A DNA stretch of 64,000 nucleotides from Lewinellaceae bacterium (GTDB lineage Bacteria > Bacteroidota > Bacteroidia > Chitinophagales > Saprospiraceae). Where the stretch lies: NCBI GenBank assembly GCA_020636275.1, contig JACJYD010000001.1, positions 434,001 to 498,000 on the forward strand. The letters run 5' to 3'. A program made the position numbers and the translations under genes. Shown in pieces: positions 44,134 to 54,400 of this stretch. The notes beneath the pieces were generated by a model that saw only the letters and a program-made list of their open reading frames with translations, had not been told where the DNA came from and searched no databases. How positions within the stretch are numbered: position 1 is the first letter of the stretch; each line of letters opens with the position of its first letter.

Positions 44134-44141
44134 TATTTTTG
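44134..44141 (+). promoter_or_regulatory. Predicted nitroreductase -7 promoter element
   Basis: TATTTTTG fits TAnnTTTG. The nearest clear TTG (44102-44104) is 29 bp away, too far for a standard -33. Initiation near 44148 would leave a very short leader before the ATG at 44157. Confidence 0.35.
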
Positions 44142-44156
44142 CAGCTAAAACCGCAT

Positions 44157-44738
44157 ATGGAAAGCGATCTTCATCCCATGACAGCCCTTATTCGCCGGCG
44201 TCGTGCTATTTTCCCCAAAATGTATACGGACAGGCCTATTCCGGAAGAATTGATCCGGGAGATATTGGAAAACGCCAATTGGGCGCCCACGCATAAGATG
44301 ACTGAGCCCTGGCGGTTCAAAGTATTTCAGGGGGAAGCCCGGAAGCGCTTGGGCGACTATATGGGGGCGTACTATCAGGCCCATACTCCCCCCGAGGCCT
44401 TTTCGGAGTTGAAATTCAACAAGGTACGCAACAACCCGGTGCGTTCGGCGGCAGTGATTGCCATTATCATGCAGCGCGACCCGGATGAGCGGCTGCCGGA
44501 ATGGGAGGAGATTGCGGCGGTTGCAGCGGCGGTACAGAATATGTGGCTGACCTGTACTGCACACGGCATTGGGTCGTATTGGAGTACCCCGGGAGCTATT
44601 CTGCAGGCGGATGACTTTTTGAAATTAAAGCCGGGGGAGCGTTGTCTGGGTCTTTTCTACATGGGATACCACGACATGGGCGATCTTCCGGGGAAGCGGA
44701 GCCCGGTGGAGGAGAAAGTGGAATGGCTTTTTGAATAG
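44157..44738 (+). CDS. Nitroreductase family protein
   Basis: FMN-dependent NAD(P)H oxidoreductase of 193 residues. The family start LIRRRRAIFPKMYTDRPIPEELIREILENANWAPT binds FMN, with WRFKVF and the later AVQNMWLTCTAHGIGSYWSTP segment. Such enzymes reduce nitro groups, quinones or flavin; the native substrate is unknown. The ATG at 44157 is preferred to TTG 44139. A long hairpin terminator follows directly. Confidence 0.9.
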   Translation: MESDLHPMTALIRRRRAIFPKMYTDRPIPEELIREILENANWAPTHKMTEPWRFKVFQGEARKRLGDYMGAYYQAHTPPEAFSELKFNKVRNNPVRSAAVIAIIMQRDPDERLPEWEEIAAVAAAVQNMWLTCTAHGIGSYWSTPGAILQADDFLKLKPGERCLGLFYMGYHDMGDLPGKRSPVEEKVEWLFE

Positions 44739-44740
44739 CC

Positions 44741-44779
44741 AAACAACTTTCACCGCCCGGTGCGCGGTGAAAGTTGTTT
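44741..44779 (+). terminator. Long hairpin terminator after the nitroreductase gene
   Basis: A perfect 16-bp stem, AAACAACTTTCACCGC (44741-44756) with GCGGTGAAAGTTGTTT (44764-44779), and a 7-nt loop, followed by an A/U-rich run. It lies 2 bp after the stop codon. Confidence 0.8.
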
Positions 44780-44786
44780 AATAAAT

Positions 44787-44816
44787 TTTGATCTTGAACT
44801 TTATGCCGTACTTTTG
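44787..44816 (+). promoter_or_regulatory. Predicted hppA promoter
   Basis: TTTG (44787-44790) and TACTTTTG (44809-44816), separated by 18 bp, match the Bacteroidota -33/-7 pattern well. Initiation near 44823 gives a leader of about 55 nt before the ATG at 44878. Confidence 0.65.
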
Positions 44817-44877
44817 CCCGGCGAAACGAAAAGCCTGATGGGCAACGGTTTCGATCGAATAACCAAAAAAAACTTTT

Positions 44878-47073
44878 ATGGGTGACATTTTGATTTACCT
44901 GGTTCCCGTTTTCGGCGTTTTAGGCCTTCTATATACCGCTTGGAAATCCTCCTGGGTATCCAAGCAGGACGTCGGAACGGAGCGCATGGCGCGTATTGCC
45001 AAGGCTATTGCCGAAGGGGCTATGGCATTTCTTAAGGCCGAATACCGGGTCTTGGCCATCTTTGTAATTACCGTGGCTATCCTGCTTGGGTTTAGCGGGA
45101 CCACGGAAGGTTCTTCTCCTCTGATCGCTCTTTCATTTGTCGTTGGTGCACTTTCTTCCGGTCTGGCCGGATACATTGGTATGCGTGTAGCAACGAAGGC
45201 CAATGTTCGTACGACAAATGCAGCCCGCACCAGCCTGGGCAAAGCCCTTGAAGTAGCTTTTGCCGGAGGTTCGGTAATGGGTATGGGCGTTGTGGGGCTG
45301 GGCGTGTTGGGCCTTGGTTCTCTGTTCCTGCTTTACGATAGCATGGGCTGGGAAATAAACAAGGTGATCACGGTCATCACCGGATTCTCTTTCGGGGCTT
45401 CTTCGATCGCCTTGTTCGCGCGTGTGGGCGGGGGGATTTATACCAAGGCTGCCGACGTAGGTGCGGACCTGGTGGGAAAAGTGGAAGCCGGTATTCCGGA
45501 AGACCACCCCTTGAATCCCGCTACGATCGCCGACAACGTGGGCGATAATGTTGGAGACGTTGCAGGTATGGGCGCTGACCTTTTCGAAAGTTATGTCGGC
45601 TCGATCGTCGGTACGATGGTACTTGGCGCTGCCTTCATCGGCATAACGGGCTTTGAAACGACCAACCAATTTGGTGGCCTGAACGCTATTTTGCTTCCGC
45701 TGCTGCTGGCAGGGGTGGGGATTTTGACTTCTATCGGCGGCACGTTCTTCGTGCGCGTAAAAGAAGGCGGCAACCCCCAAAAGGCCCTGAATGCAGGAGA
45801 ATTCGGATCTTCTTTCGTCATGATCGTACTTTCCTATTTCATCATCACCTGGATGCTGCCGGATCATTGGACGTACCACGACCAATTGTACCGCGACAAC
45901 GCAGGTAATCCGATCATTCGGGAATTGTCCGCCAACGGCATCTTCATTGCTACCATCATCGGTTTGATAGCAGGGTTGCTGATCGGTATCGTTACCGAAT
46001 TCTTTACGGGCACGGGCACGCTACCGGTGCGTTCGATCGCGAAGCAATCGCTTACGGGATCGGCTACCAACATCATAGCCGGTTTGGGTGTGGGGATGAT
46101 CTCCACGGCCATTCCGATCCTGATCCTGGCTGCTTCCATCATTGGGGCTTTCTACTTCGGCGGCCTGTACGGCATTGCCATTGCCGCCGTTGGGATGCTT
46201 TCCAATACGGGTATCCAGTTGGCAGTTGACGCTTATGGTCCGGTTTCTGACAATGCGGGAGGGATCGCTGAAATGGGCGAGCTGCCCAAAGAGGTACGTC
46301 AGCGCACCGATAAGCTGGATGCAGTGGGTAACACCACGGCCGCTATCGGAAAAGGCTTTGCCATCGGTTCGGCGGCTCTTACGGCGCTGGCTTTGTTTGG
46401 CGCTTTTATGACGACGGCCAAGATCACTTCGATCGATGTTTCCAAACCGGAAGTAATGGCTGGTCTGTTCATCGGAGGCATGCTGCCGCTCTTGTTCTCT
46501 GCCCTGGCCATGCAGGCTGTGGGCCGTGCCGCCATGGCCATGATCAAGGAAGTGCGACGCCAGTTTAACGATATTCCTGCACTGAAAGCCGCCTTGGCAG
46601 TGATGCGCAAGAACGAAGGCAAAGAAATGGATCAGTGGTCGAAAGAAGATCACGATACATTCCAGGCCGCAGATGGCAAGGCCGAATATGGCTATTGTGT
46701 GGATATTTCCACGCGGGCAGCCATCCGCCAAATGATCCTTCCGGGTTTGCTGGCCGTTCTGGCTCCTGTATTGACCGGTTTCCTGGGCGGCGCTGAGATG
46801 CTCGGCGGCCTGCTGGCCGGTGTAACCGTCGTCGGTGTGCTGATGGCTATTTTCCAGTCCAACGCCGGGGGCGCCTGGGACAATGCCAAGAAGATGTTTG
46901 AATCGGGCGTGGAAATCGATGGAAAAATGTACTACAAAGGATCCGATCCGCACAAAGCGGCCGTGGTGGGCGATACCGTAGGCGATCCGTTCAAGGATAC
47001 CTCGGGGCCTTCCCTGAATATCCTGCTGAAATTGATGTCTGTGATCGCTTTGGTGATCGCACCGCTGCTTTAA
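44878..47073 (+). CDS. hppA: Membrane-bound ion-translocating pyrophosphatase
   Basis: Couples hydrolysis of pyrophosphate to H+ and/or Na+ export across the inner membrane. The 731 residues contain about 16 membrane segments and the catalytic motifs DVGADLVGKVEAGIPEDHP and IADNVGDNVGDVAGMGADL, plus the later DNAGGIAEM and NAGGAWDNAKK. The segment GNTTAAIGKGFAIGSA has Ala where K+-independent enzymes carry Lys, so this is probably the K+-dependent class. Whether Na+ or H+ is pumped cannot be decided here. Flanked by a good promoter and a strong terminator, it is monocistronic. Confidence 0.96.
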   Translation: MGDILIYLVPVFGVLGLLYTAWKSSWVSKQDVGTERMARIAKAIAEGAMAFLKAEYRVLAIFVITVAILLGFSGTTEGSSPLIALSFVVGALSSGLAGYIGMRVATKANVRTTNAARTSLGKALEVAFAGGSVMGMGVVGLGVLGLGSLFLLYDSMGWEINKVITVITGFSFGASSIALFARVGGGIYTKAADVGADLVGKVEAGIPEDHPLNPATIADNVGDNVGDVAGMGADLFESYVGSIVGTMVLGAAFIGITGFETTNQFGGLNAILLPLLLAGVGILTSIGGTFFVRVKEGGNPQKALNAGEFGSSFVMIVLSYFIITWMLPDHWTYHDQLYRDNAGNPIIRELSANGIFIATIIGLIAGLLIGIVTEFFTGTGTLPVRSIAKQSLTGSATNIIAGLGVGMISTAIPILILAASIIGAFYFGGLYGIAIAAVGMLSNTGIQLAVDAYGPVSDNAGGIAEMGELPKEVRQRTDKLDAVGNTTAAIGKGFAIGSAALTALALFGAFMTTAKITSIDVSKPEVMAGLFIGGMLPLLFSALAMQAVGRAAMAMIKEVRRQFNDIPALKAALAVMRKNEGKEMDQWSKEDHDTFQAADGKAEYGYCVDISTRAAIRQMILPGLLAVLAPVLTGFLGGAEMLGGLLAGVTVVGVLMAIFQSNAGGAWDNAKKMFESGVEIDGKMYYKGSDPHKAAVVGDTVGDPFKDTSGPSLNILLKLMSVIALVIAPLL

Positions 47074-47087
47074 TCAATCCTTGCGGA

Positions 47088-47126
47088 AAAAAGGCGCTGC
47101 CGGGAGTCTTCCGGCAGCGCCTTTTT
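47088..47126 (+). terminator. Rho-independent terminator of hppA
   Basis: A 16-bp stem, AAAAAGGCGCTGCCGG (47088-47103) with CCGGCAGCGCCTTTTT (47111-47126), and a 7-nt loop with a U-tract inside the 3' arm. It lies 14 bp after the hppA stop. Confidence 0.93.
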
Positions 47127-47155
47127 ATTTTGTATCTTTCCCCAAAAGCAATTTT

Positions 47156-48373
47156 ATGCATCGCTTATCCAAATTGATCCTACTCACGATGGTGATCGTA
47201 CTTTCGGGTTGTGGCACGGCCGGCAAGGTTCGGCAACTGCTTCAGGAGGGTACCCTTTCAAAAAACGAATACCGGGTTACGCTGAACTTTGAAGAGCGGA
47301 ACGGTTTGCTGATCGTCCCGGTTACCATTGGCGGAAAGGTCCGGCATTTCTTGCTCGACACCGGAGCGCCTAACCTCATCACTTCTGCATTGGCTTCGGA
47401 ACTTGGAATGCAGGCTGGTCTGACCTACAAAGTTGGCGATGCGCACGGCCGCGCACAACCGCTTTCCTTTGTCCGGGTGGATAGCCTCCGGATCAGTGAT
47501 CTGACCTTTTACGGTACCGGCGCCATTGTTTCCGATTTTAGCGCCTCGCCCGAGTTGGAGTGCGTGGGGGTGGAGGGGATTATCGGCGCAAATCTGCTGG
47601 CCAAAACTTTTTTGCAGATCGACTATCCGAATTCGAAGATCGTATTGGCCAGCCACCTGGATAGCCTTCAGATCGATACCGCCGCCCTACGCTGGACCTT
47701 TACTTCGTCGGCGCAGCGGACGCCCCAGGTCGTGCTGCGGGCCAATGGCGTGCCGCTCGGTCCCCTAACCGTCGATACCGGCGCTACCGGATGGATGGCG
47801 GCGCCTAAAAGTGCGTTTGCCCGAGTTCGGGATAATGGCCCGTTACAAGTCCGCCGTACCTATGGCTCTGCCTCGATCGGGCTGTATGGGGATGCCCGGA
47901 AAGATACCCTCTTCCGAACCTGGGTGACCGATTTGACGATGCCGGATTCTACGGCGCTTCTTCCTGCTGCCATTGATTTTTCGGCGGCTTCCACGGGCCA
48001 GATCGGAAACGCCTATCTGCGACAGTTCGTCCTTTCGTTTGATTGGCGGACCAATCAGCTCTATCTGAGTCCGAGCGGTGTTTCCAACGAAAAAGACCTG
48101 GTCACCTTCGGGTTCAATCCCCTTTTCCGGAACGACCAGCTCCTCGTCAGCCTGGTTTGGCAAGACAGCCAGGCCGACCGGGAAGGCATCCGGCCCGGCG
48201 ACCGGGTCCTGTTTATGAACGGTATGGACTGCATCAATTTTGATAAAAAGGCCTATTGCCGCTTCCTGATCGATCAACAGATGGGAAAAAACTGGGAGGA
48301 ACTCGACCTGTTGATCGAGCAAGGTGGGACCACCCGGCGGATAAAACTGAAAAAAGAACCCTATTTTCATTAA
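47156..48373 (+). CDS. Aspartyl protease-like lipoprotein with PDZ domain
   Basis: A 405-residue lipoprotein with the lipobox LSGC (Cys19). It carries two retropepsin-type catalytic motifs, LLDTGAPN (Asp68) and TVDTGATG (Asp207), as in a single-chain two-domain aspartic protease, and a C-terminal PDZ-like domain (VWQDSQADREGIRPGDRVLFMNG). Probably an envelope protease or peptide-binding protein; the substrate is unknown. The frame extends 75 bp upstream, through the hppA terminator. ATG 47156 is chosen because it begins the signal peptide. Confidence 0.88.
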   Translation: MHRLSKLILLTMVIVLSGCGTAGKVRQLLQEGTLSKNEYRVTLNFEERNGLLIVPVTIGGKVRHFLLDTGAPNLITSALASELGMQAGLTYKVGDAHGRAQPLSFVRVDSLRISDLTFYGTGAIVSDFSASPELECVGVEGIIGANLLAKTFLQIDYPNSKIVLASHLDSLQIDTAALRWTFTSSAQRTPQVVLRANGVPLGPLTVDTGATGWMAAPKSAFARVRDNGPLQVRRTYGSASIGLYGDARKDTLFRTWVTDLTMPDSTALLPAAIDFSAASTGQIGNAYLRQFVLSFDWRTNQLYLSPSGVSNEKDLVTFGFNPLFRNDQLLVSLVWQDSQADREGIRPGDRVLFMNGMDCINFDKKAYCRFLIDQQMGKNWEELDLLIEQGGTTRRIKLKKEPYFH

Positions 48374-48413
48374 AAAAGAAAAGGCGGTCAATTTCTGACC
48401 GCCTTTTCTTTTT
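48373..48413. terminator. Bidirectional terminator between the aspartyl protease and giant adhesin genes
   Basis: An 18-bp stem (48373-48390 with 48396-48413, core AAGGCGGTCA) and a 5-nt loop; A-tract and T-tract flanks allow termination in both directions. It begins at the stop codon of the aspartyl protease gene and ends in the stop codon of the giant gene. Confidence 0.88.
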
Positions 48414-51400
48414 ATCTCAACAGGGTTACGTTCCCTTTGTCGAAGAAATCATCCCCGTTAAAGCATTTTACTTTCAGATACCAGCCGAACACATCCGGCG
48501 CGAGCGGTTCACCCTTGAACGTGCCATCCCAACCAACGCTCAGGTCGGTCGTTTCAAAGACCTTTTGTCCCCAGCGGCTGTAGACCGCAAAGTATACCAC
48601 ATCGATGCTGTTTCCACGCACGTAGAGCACGTCGTTTTCACCATCTCCATTGGGCGTAAAGGCGGTGGGCACAAAGATGTAGGGCGGTTCGCAAGGCGGG
48701 GTGAGCACCACCACCGTGACCGAATCGAGGCCGCGGCACCCAAACTGGTCTTCGATTTGAATGTAATAGGTGGTCGTGCTATCGGGTTCCGCCACGGGAT
48801 TGTAGATCGCAGGGCTTGTGAGTATCGACCCATCAGGCCACCACAGATAGGAATAATCCGGGTTGTTGATCGTTTCCAGCTGCGAGGTTATCCCCGAATT
48901 GTAGAGGATGGTATCCGGGTCGGCCTCCGCATACAGGGATGTGATGATATCGATGACATTGACGAAGGTGCTGGCGGAATCTACACAACCGTATTGGTTT
49001 TCTACGACCACGGTGAAGGTTGTCGATTGGGTCGGATTGACCGTCGGGGTTGCCGTATTGCCGCCATCTACGATCAGACTATCGGGCGACCAGAGATAAC
49101 TCAGGTCCTGATCGGGGGCGTTGTTGATCACACCGATCACCAATTCCTCATTTAGACACAGGTCATACTGCGGGATCGTCGAAATATCGATCGGGAACGA
49201 ATTGACCTCCACGGAAGCGGTATCGAGGCAACCCAACTGGTCCTCCGCTACCACATAGTAAATCACATTGCCCGTAGGCGTAACGACGATTGAACTGCCC
49301 TGTCCGATCGGGTTGTTCAGAGCCGGATCGTCGTACCAGCTCAGCAGAACCGGCGTGACGCCCGACGTGGCGGTAAGCGTGGTGGGCACAGGGGCACAGA
49401 GCGTGGTATCTCCCTGGGCGTCCAGTTGGATGTCGGGGTTGACCAGCACGGCTACTTCCAGAACTGCGGAGCAGGTGTCCACTCCTCCGAAATCAGTGAT
49501 GGTAACGGTGTAGGTCTGACTTTGGGTCAGGGTAACCGTGGGGTTAGGAGAAGTGGGGTCAATGCCCCCGATCTCAGGTTCCCATTGATACGTATAATTT
49601 GGATTAGCCCCGGGGTTGATCTCCGCAGGGATGCCGGCGCAGACATGCACCGTATCGTTGAATGTCGGTTGGAAATCGGACATCACCACCAGGACCGTAT
49701 CGGTGACGGAGCATCCAAACTGGTTGGTTGCCGTCACGTAAAATTCAACAGGTCCTTGTATGGTGCTGATGGTTATCTGGGCCAGCGTATCGTCGCTCAG
49801 GATCGTACCGCCCGTACCGGCTCCCCAAATATAGGAGAGCATATCAAAAGGATCGTTATTGTTCACTTCCAGCGTCAGGGAGTCGACAGGACAAATGATC
49901 ACCTCTCCCTCAGCCTGGATATCGACAATGCCGTTGATGACAAATACGCTATCCAGGGCTTCACAGCCGAAGTTATCGGTACCAAGTACGTAGTACCAGC
50001 CGGTCGTATCCGGCAAAACGGTGATCTGGGAACTGGCAGTAGTGTCGGGGCTGCCTGTCGTCCACCATTCGTATCCAAGGGGCACGTTGGCGGAAGCGGA
50101 GATCAGGATGGGCCCGTCACAGGCAGTCGTATCCGGAGTTACTTCCATCTGGATGGTTTCGGGAACAGTGACCAGGACCGTTTCAGCAGCCTGACAGCCC
50201 AACGAATCCGTGACGAGCACGTAATAGAGTGTCGTCGTATCCGGGTTGACGGTGATGATGGCATTGGTGTCGAACAGCATGCTGTTGACCCACCATTGAT
50301 AGTTCAGCGATACGTTCCCATTGGCGGTCAAGGTCACTTCGGACTGGCAACTGATCTGGTCTTCCGAAACGGAAAGCACGATCTGGGTCGGCACAACTAC
50401 GAGCGCGGTATCCATGGCCTGGCAACCAAACGTATCCGTGACCATCACTTCATAGATCGTGGTAAGTCCCGGATTGACGGAAAGCATATTGGAGTTGCCG
50501 CCGATCGGGTTGCCGTTTACCGACCATTGGTAGGTGACCGGGCTGACGGTACTGTTTGCCTGGAGGGTTATTTCTTCCTGGCAGCTGACCATATCCCCTT
50601 CGACTGTTACCGCTATTGCCGGTGGTACCGTGACGAGCACGCTATCTTCTGCGAAGCAACCATACTCATCGGTCCCGGTGATGTAGTACATGGTTGTGGC
50701 GCCAGGCTCAACCGTGATGCTACTTACCGTGTCGACCACTGTGTTGTTGGTCGTCCAGACGTAGTCAAGCGGCACGTTGGCGCTGGCAATCAGGTCCACT
50801 TGGGTCTGACAGCTGATCTGGTTATCGGTAACTTCCATCGCGATGGTTTCCGGCACGGTGACCAGTGAGTCAGCGGTAGCCTGGCAACCGAAGGTATCGG
50901 TAGCGATTACCGTGTAGAGGATGGAACTACCCGGATCAATAGTTACGCTTACGAAATTGGTGTCGGTTGCGAAGGGCGTTCCATCGGCATACCATTGGTA
51001 GGTGACCGTATCTGCATTGGTCAGTGCTGTAAGGTCAACGACGGGCTGACAACTGATAAAGTCGCCTGCGATTGCCACTTCGATCTGGGTAGGCACGGTG
51101 ACTATGACCGTATCCTTCGCATTGCAGCCATATCCATCTATCCCTTCCACGTAATAGGTCGTAGTGTTGGTGGGGAAAACGATGATGGAAGAGTCTGTGC
51201 CGAGGATGTCGCCCACAGTGTTGGTCCAGATGTAATCGAGCGGGGTTACGTTCGAGCTGACATCCAGGGAGATGGGTTCATTACAGGCGATCGCCATGCC
51301 GCCTGCGGCATCCAGGGTGATCAATTCGGGAACGACTACAGTAACCGACCGGGTGATCTCGCAGGTATCTCCGGTGAAGTTGGTGATATTCACTGTGTAT

Positions 51401-54400
51401 GTAGTCGTTTCGGTGGCGAAGACATCCGGGTTCATCGCCGCAGGATCGCTCAGCCCGGTGGCCGGCGACCAGTTATAGGCATAGCCGGGATTTCCGTTGG
51501 GATTCAACGCCGTCGTGTCGCCATAGCAGAGAATAATGGTATCGGCCAGGTCGACCGTCGTCAACTCGATGGGGATGTCGTTAGAGACAGTATCCTTACA
51601 ATCAAAAGCCGTGGTAATGATCAGGGTAGCTGTCAGTACCTGGCTTTGCGTGAGGGTAACGACCGGGTTTTGTTCGGTGGAAGTTTCCCCGTTGCTGAAG
51701 CTCCAATCCCAGTTGGTGGTGTTATCGAGGAAGTTGACGCTCTGGTCGTTGAAATCGATCGTAACAAAGCCTTCTTCACAATCGCTGAAGGAGTAGCTGA
51801 AATCTGCATTCAAAACAGGTTCCAGCAAGGTCACCGGTTTGGTGACGGGATTCACGCAAGCCGCATCGTACAAAATGTCGAGGGTTACGTAGAAAGTATC
51901 GATATACGGGTATGTATAGGAGGGATTGTCTTCAAAAGAAGTGGCGCCCGGGTTGGTCGGATCGCCAAAGTCCCAAACATAATCGTACGCAAATTGGCTG
52001 AGATTGTTGAACTGTACGGTCAGGCCGTCGCAGGAGACGATGTCATAGTCAAAATCCAGCTGGATGTTGGAATCCACGATGGCCAGGTATACCGAATCGT
52101 TGGCTTCGCAGTTGAACTGATTGACCATATTGACGTAGAGGACCGTTTGTCCGGGATCGCTGCTGATCACCGGGTTGTTGCTATCGCCGCCGGAGAGGAT
52201 GGCCGGGTTGGGATCCCATTGATAGGAAAGTACATCGTTGGGATCGAGATTCGTGACGAGCACATCGAACGGTTCGTTCGAGCAGATGATAATGGAATCG
52301 GCGGACAGGGCATAATCAACCGGACCGCCCTGAACGGTGAGGGTGGTTTGTTCCGAGCAGCCAAAATCGTCTGTGGCCGTGATGGTATAGTTGGTAATAC
52401 CTGAAACAGGAACCGTGATCTGGTCGCCCGTAAGTCCTCCCGGTTCCCAGGTTATAATAGCCGGGGCGCTGGTAGAGGCGGTCAGGGTCACCTGCGGTTC
52501 GCAAGTAGTCACATCACCGCTGTCGACGAGGTTGAGGGTAGGCGGTACAGTGACTTTCACCTCCCTCGTAATGAAACAGGTGCTGTGATCGGGCACTGAA
52601 ACCGTGACGGTATAGGTAGTCGTCTGGTCGGGCGAGGCCACCGGGTCGGCCGCTGTCGGATCGGAGAGACCGTCGGCAGGCGACCAGAGATAGACCAGGT
52701 CCGGGTTGCCGCCCGGATTCAATTCAGCGGAATCACCGGGACAGATAACGATAGAGTCGACGATAAATTGATCTTCCGGCAATACCACAATAACCTCTTC
52801 GAAGATGGAATCCTGGCAATTCTCAGCTGTAGTGATCGTATAATGGACCAGGATCGTATCGCTTTGGTAGACCGTCAGGCTGGGGTTTTGTTCGTTGGAT
52901 GTACCCAGGGCACCAAACTCCCAGGTCCAGGCGACGGTGTTGTTGAGGTCGTTTTGGGATTGATCCGTGAAGGAAACCACCACGGAGTCGATTTCGCAAT
53001 CGTTGAGCTCGTAGGTGAATCCGGCCTGCAGGATGGTATTTTGCAGTACCAGTTCCTGGGTGATGGTGTCCTTACAAAGGGCATCGGGGCCGGTACTCAG
53101 GGTAATGATATACGTTCCGGTATCCGGGTAGCTATAGGACGGATTGAACAGAGAGGACGTATCCTGATCTGTGCTGGGGTCGCCGAAGTCCCAGAAATAC
53201 CCCTCGGAGTTGGCGCTATTATTGGTAAAGTTTACGGTCCGGCCATTGCAGTCGACATCGAATGAAAAATCGAGTTCGGGCAAGGGCTTGACGATCACTT
53301 CGATATCCGTCTGGGCAAAGCAGATGCTGTCGACAGCGGTGATGTAGACCGTGTAAACCGAATTTGAATCGGGCGACACGGTCTGATTGGGAAGTGTCGG
53401 GTCGGTAAAAAGGCTGTCGGGTTCCCAATAGAACGGATAGTTGAGACTACTTGCCTGTGGATTTAGCACTGCAGAATCGCCCAGGCAAATGGTATGCATG
53501 TCCGGTATCAGCGAGATGGGAAACTCGTCGGTACCGGTTTCAAAGGCTTCGGAAATAGATTGTTCACATCCATTGAGCGATTGCGCAATGAGCGTGATGG
53601 TCCCGGTAACCCCTCGAGGGATCAGGAATGTGGGGTTCTTTTCAGTGGAAGTGAGGAGCGTGGTGTCGTTGTAAACGACTTCCCAATTCCAGGCGGTGAT
53701 GGGGGAAATAGTGTCGTAACTCAGATCGGTGATATCGAGCACAGTCGTGTCTACGCAATCGAAGACGGTAAAATCGAAACCGACGAAAAGGGAGTTGTAC
53801 TGAAGATAGATCTGTCGCCAGGAAGTATCCACGCATTGACTGGTCGGTTCAGCGATCAAGGCAACGTTATACCAGCCGGTATCGGGAAAGGTAAAAGTCG
53901 GGTTTGTCGCGGTGGAAGTCAGGGAATGGTCGCCATCCCAGTCAAAATACCAGATGAATTCGTTGGCGAAGGTACTCAGGTTCTGAAAGTTGACGGTGAG
54001 GTCATCGCATTGGGCATCGGGAGCGAAGAAGGAGGAAATGACCTCTCCACATTCTCCGATGTTGTACTGAAAGTCTCTTCGAACGGAGGAGAGCAACACG
54101 CCGTTCCGGTATTCTTCAACGGCGATCCCCACCACGAACTGTCCCTGGATCGTGGGGAATGCGGTAAGCACCCCTGTATGCGGATCGATGGCAAGGGGGA
54201 GCGACGCCCCCAGCATATTGTCTTCACTATACGGTGGATCTACCCAAACCACATTTGTAGGAGGCGGCATGGTAGGAGGTGGAATGGGCTGTGGGTTGTT
54301 GAACGTGCCGCCCACCAATGGGGTATTGAGCCGGTAGACCAGGGAGTCTCCATCCGGGTCGGTCGCGGAGTGGTCGTACTCCAGGGGCTGGTTGACGCAG

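Noticed and set aside
49426..52404. Two long plus-strand frames (49426-50868 and 50995-52404) opposite the giant adhesin
   Set aside because: They arise from the periodic repeat DNA of the adhesin gene; the translated sequence has no independent structure.
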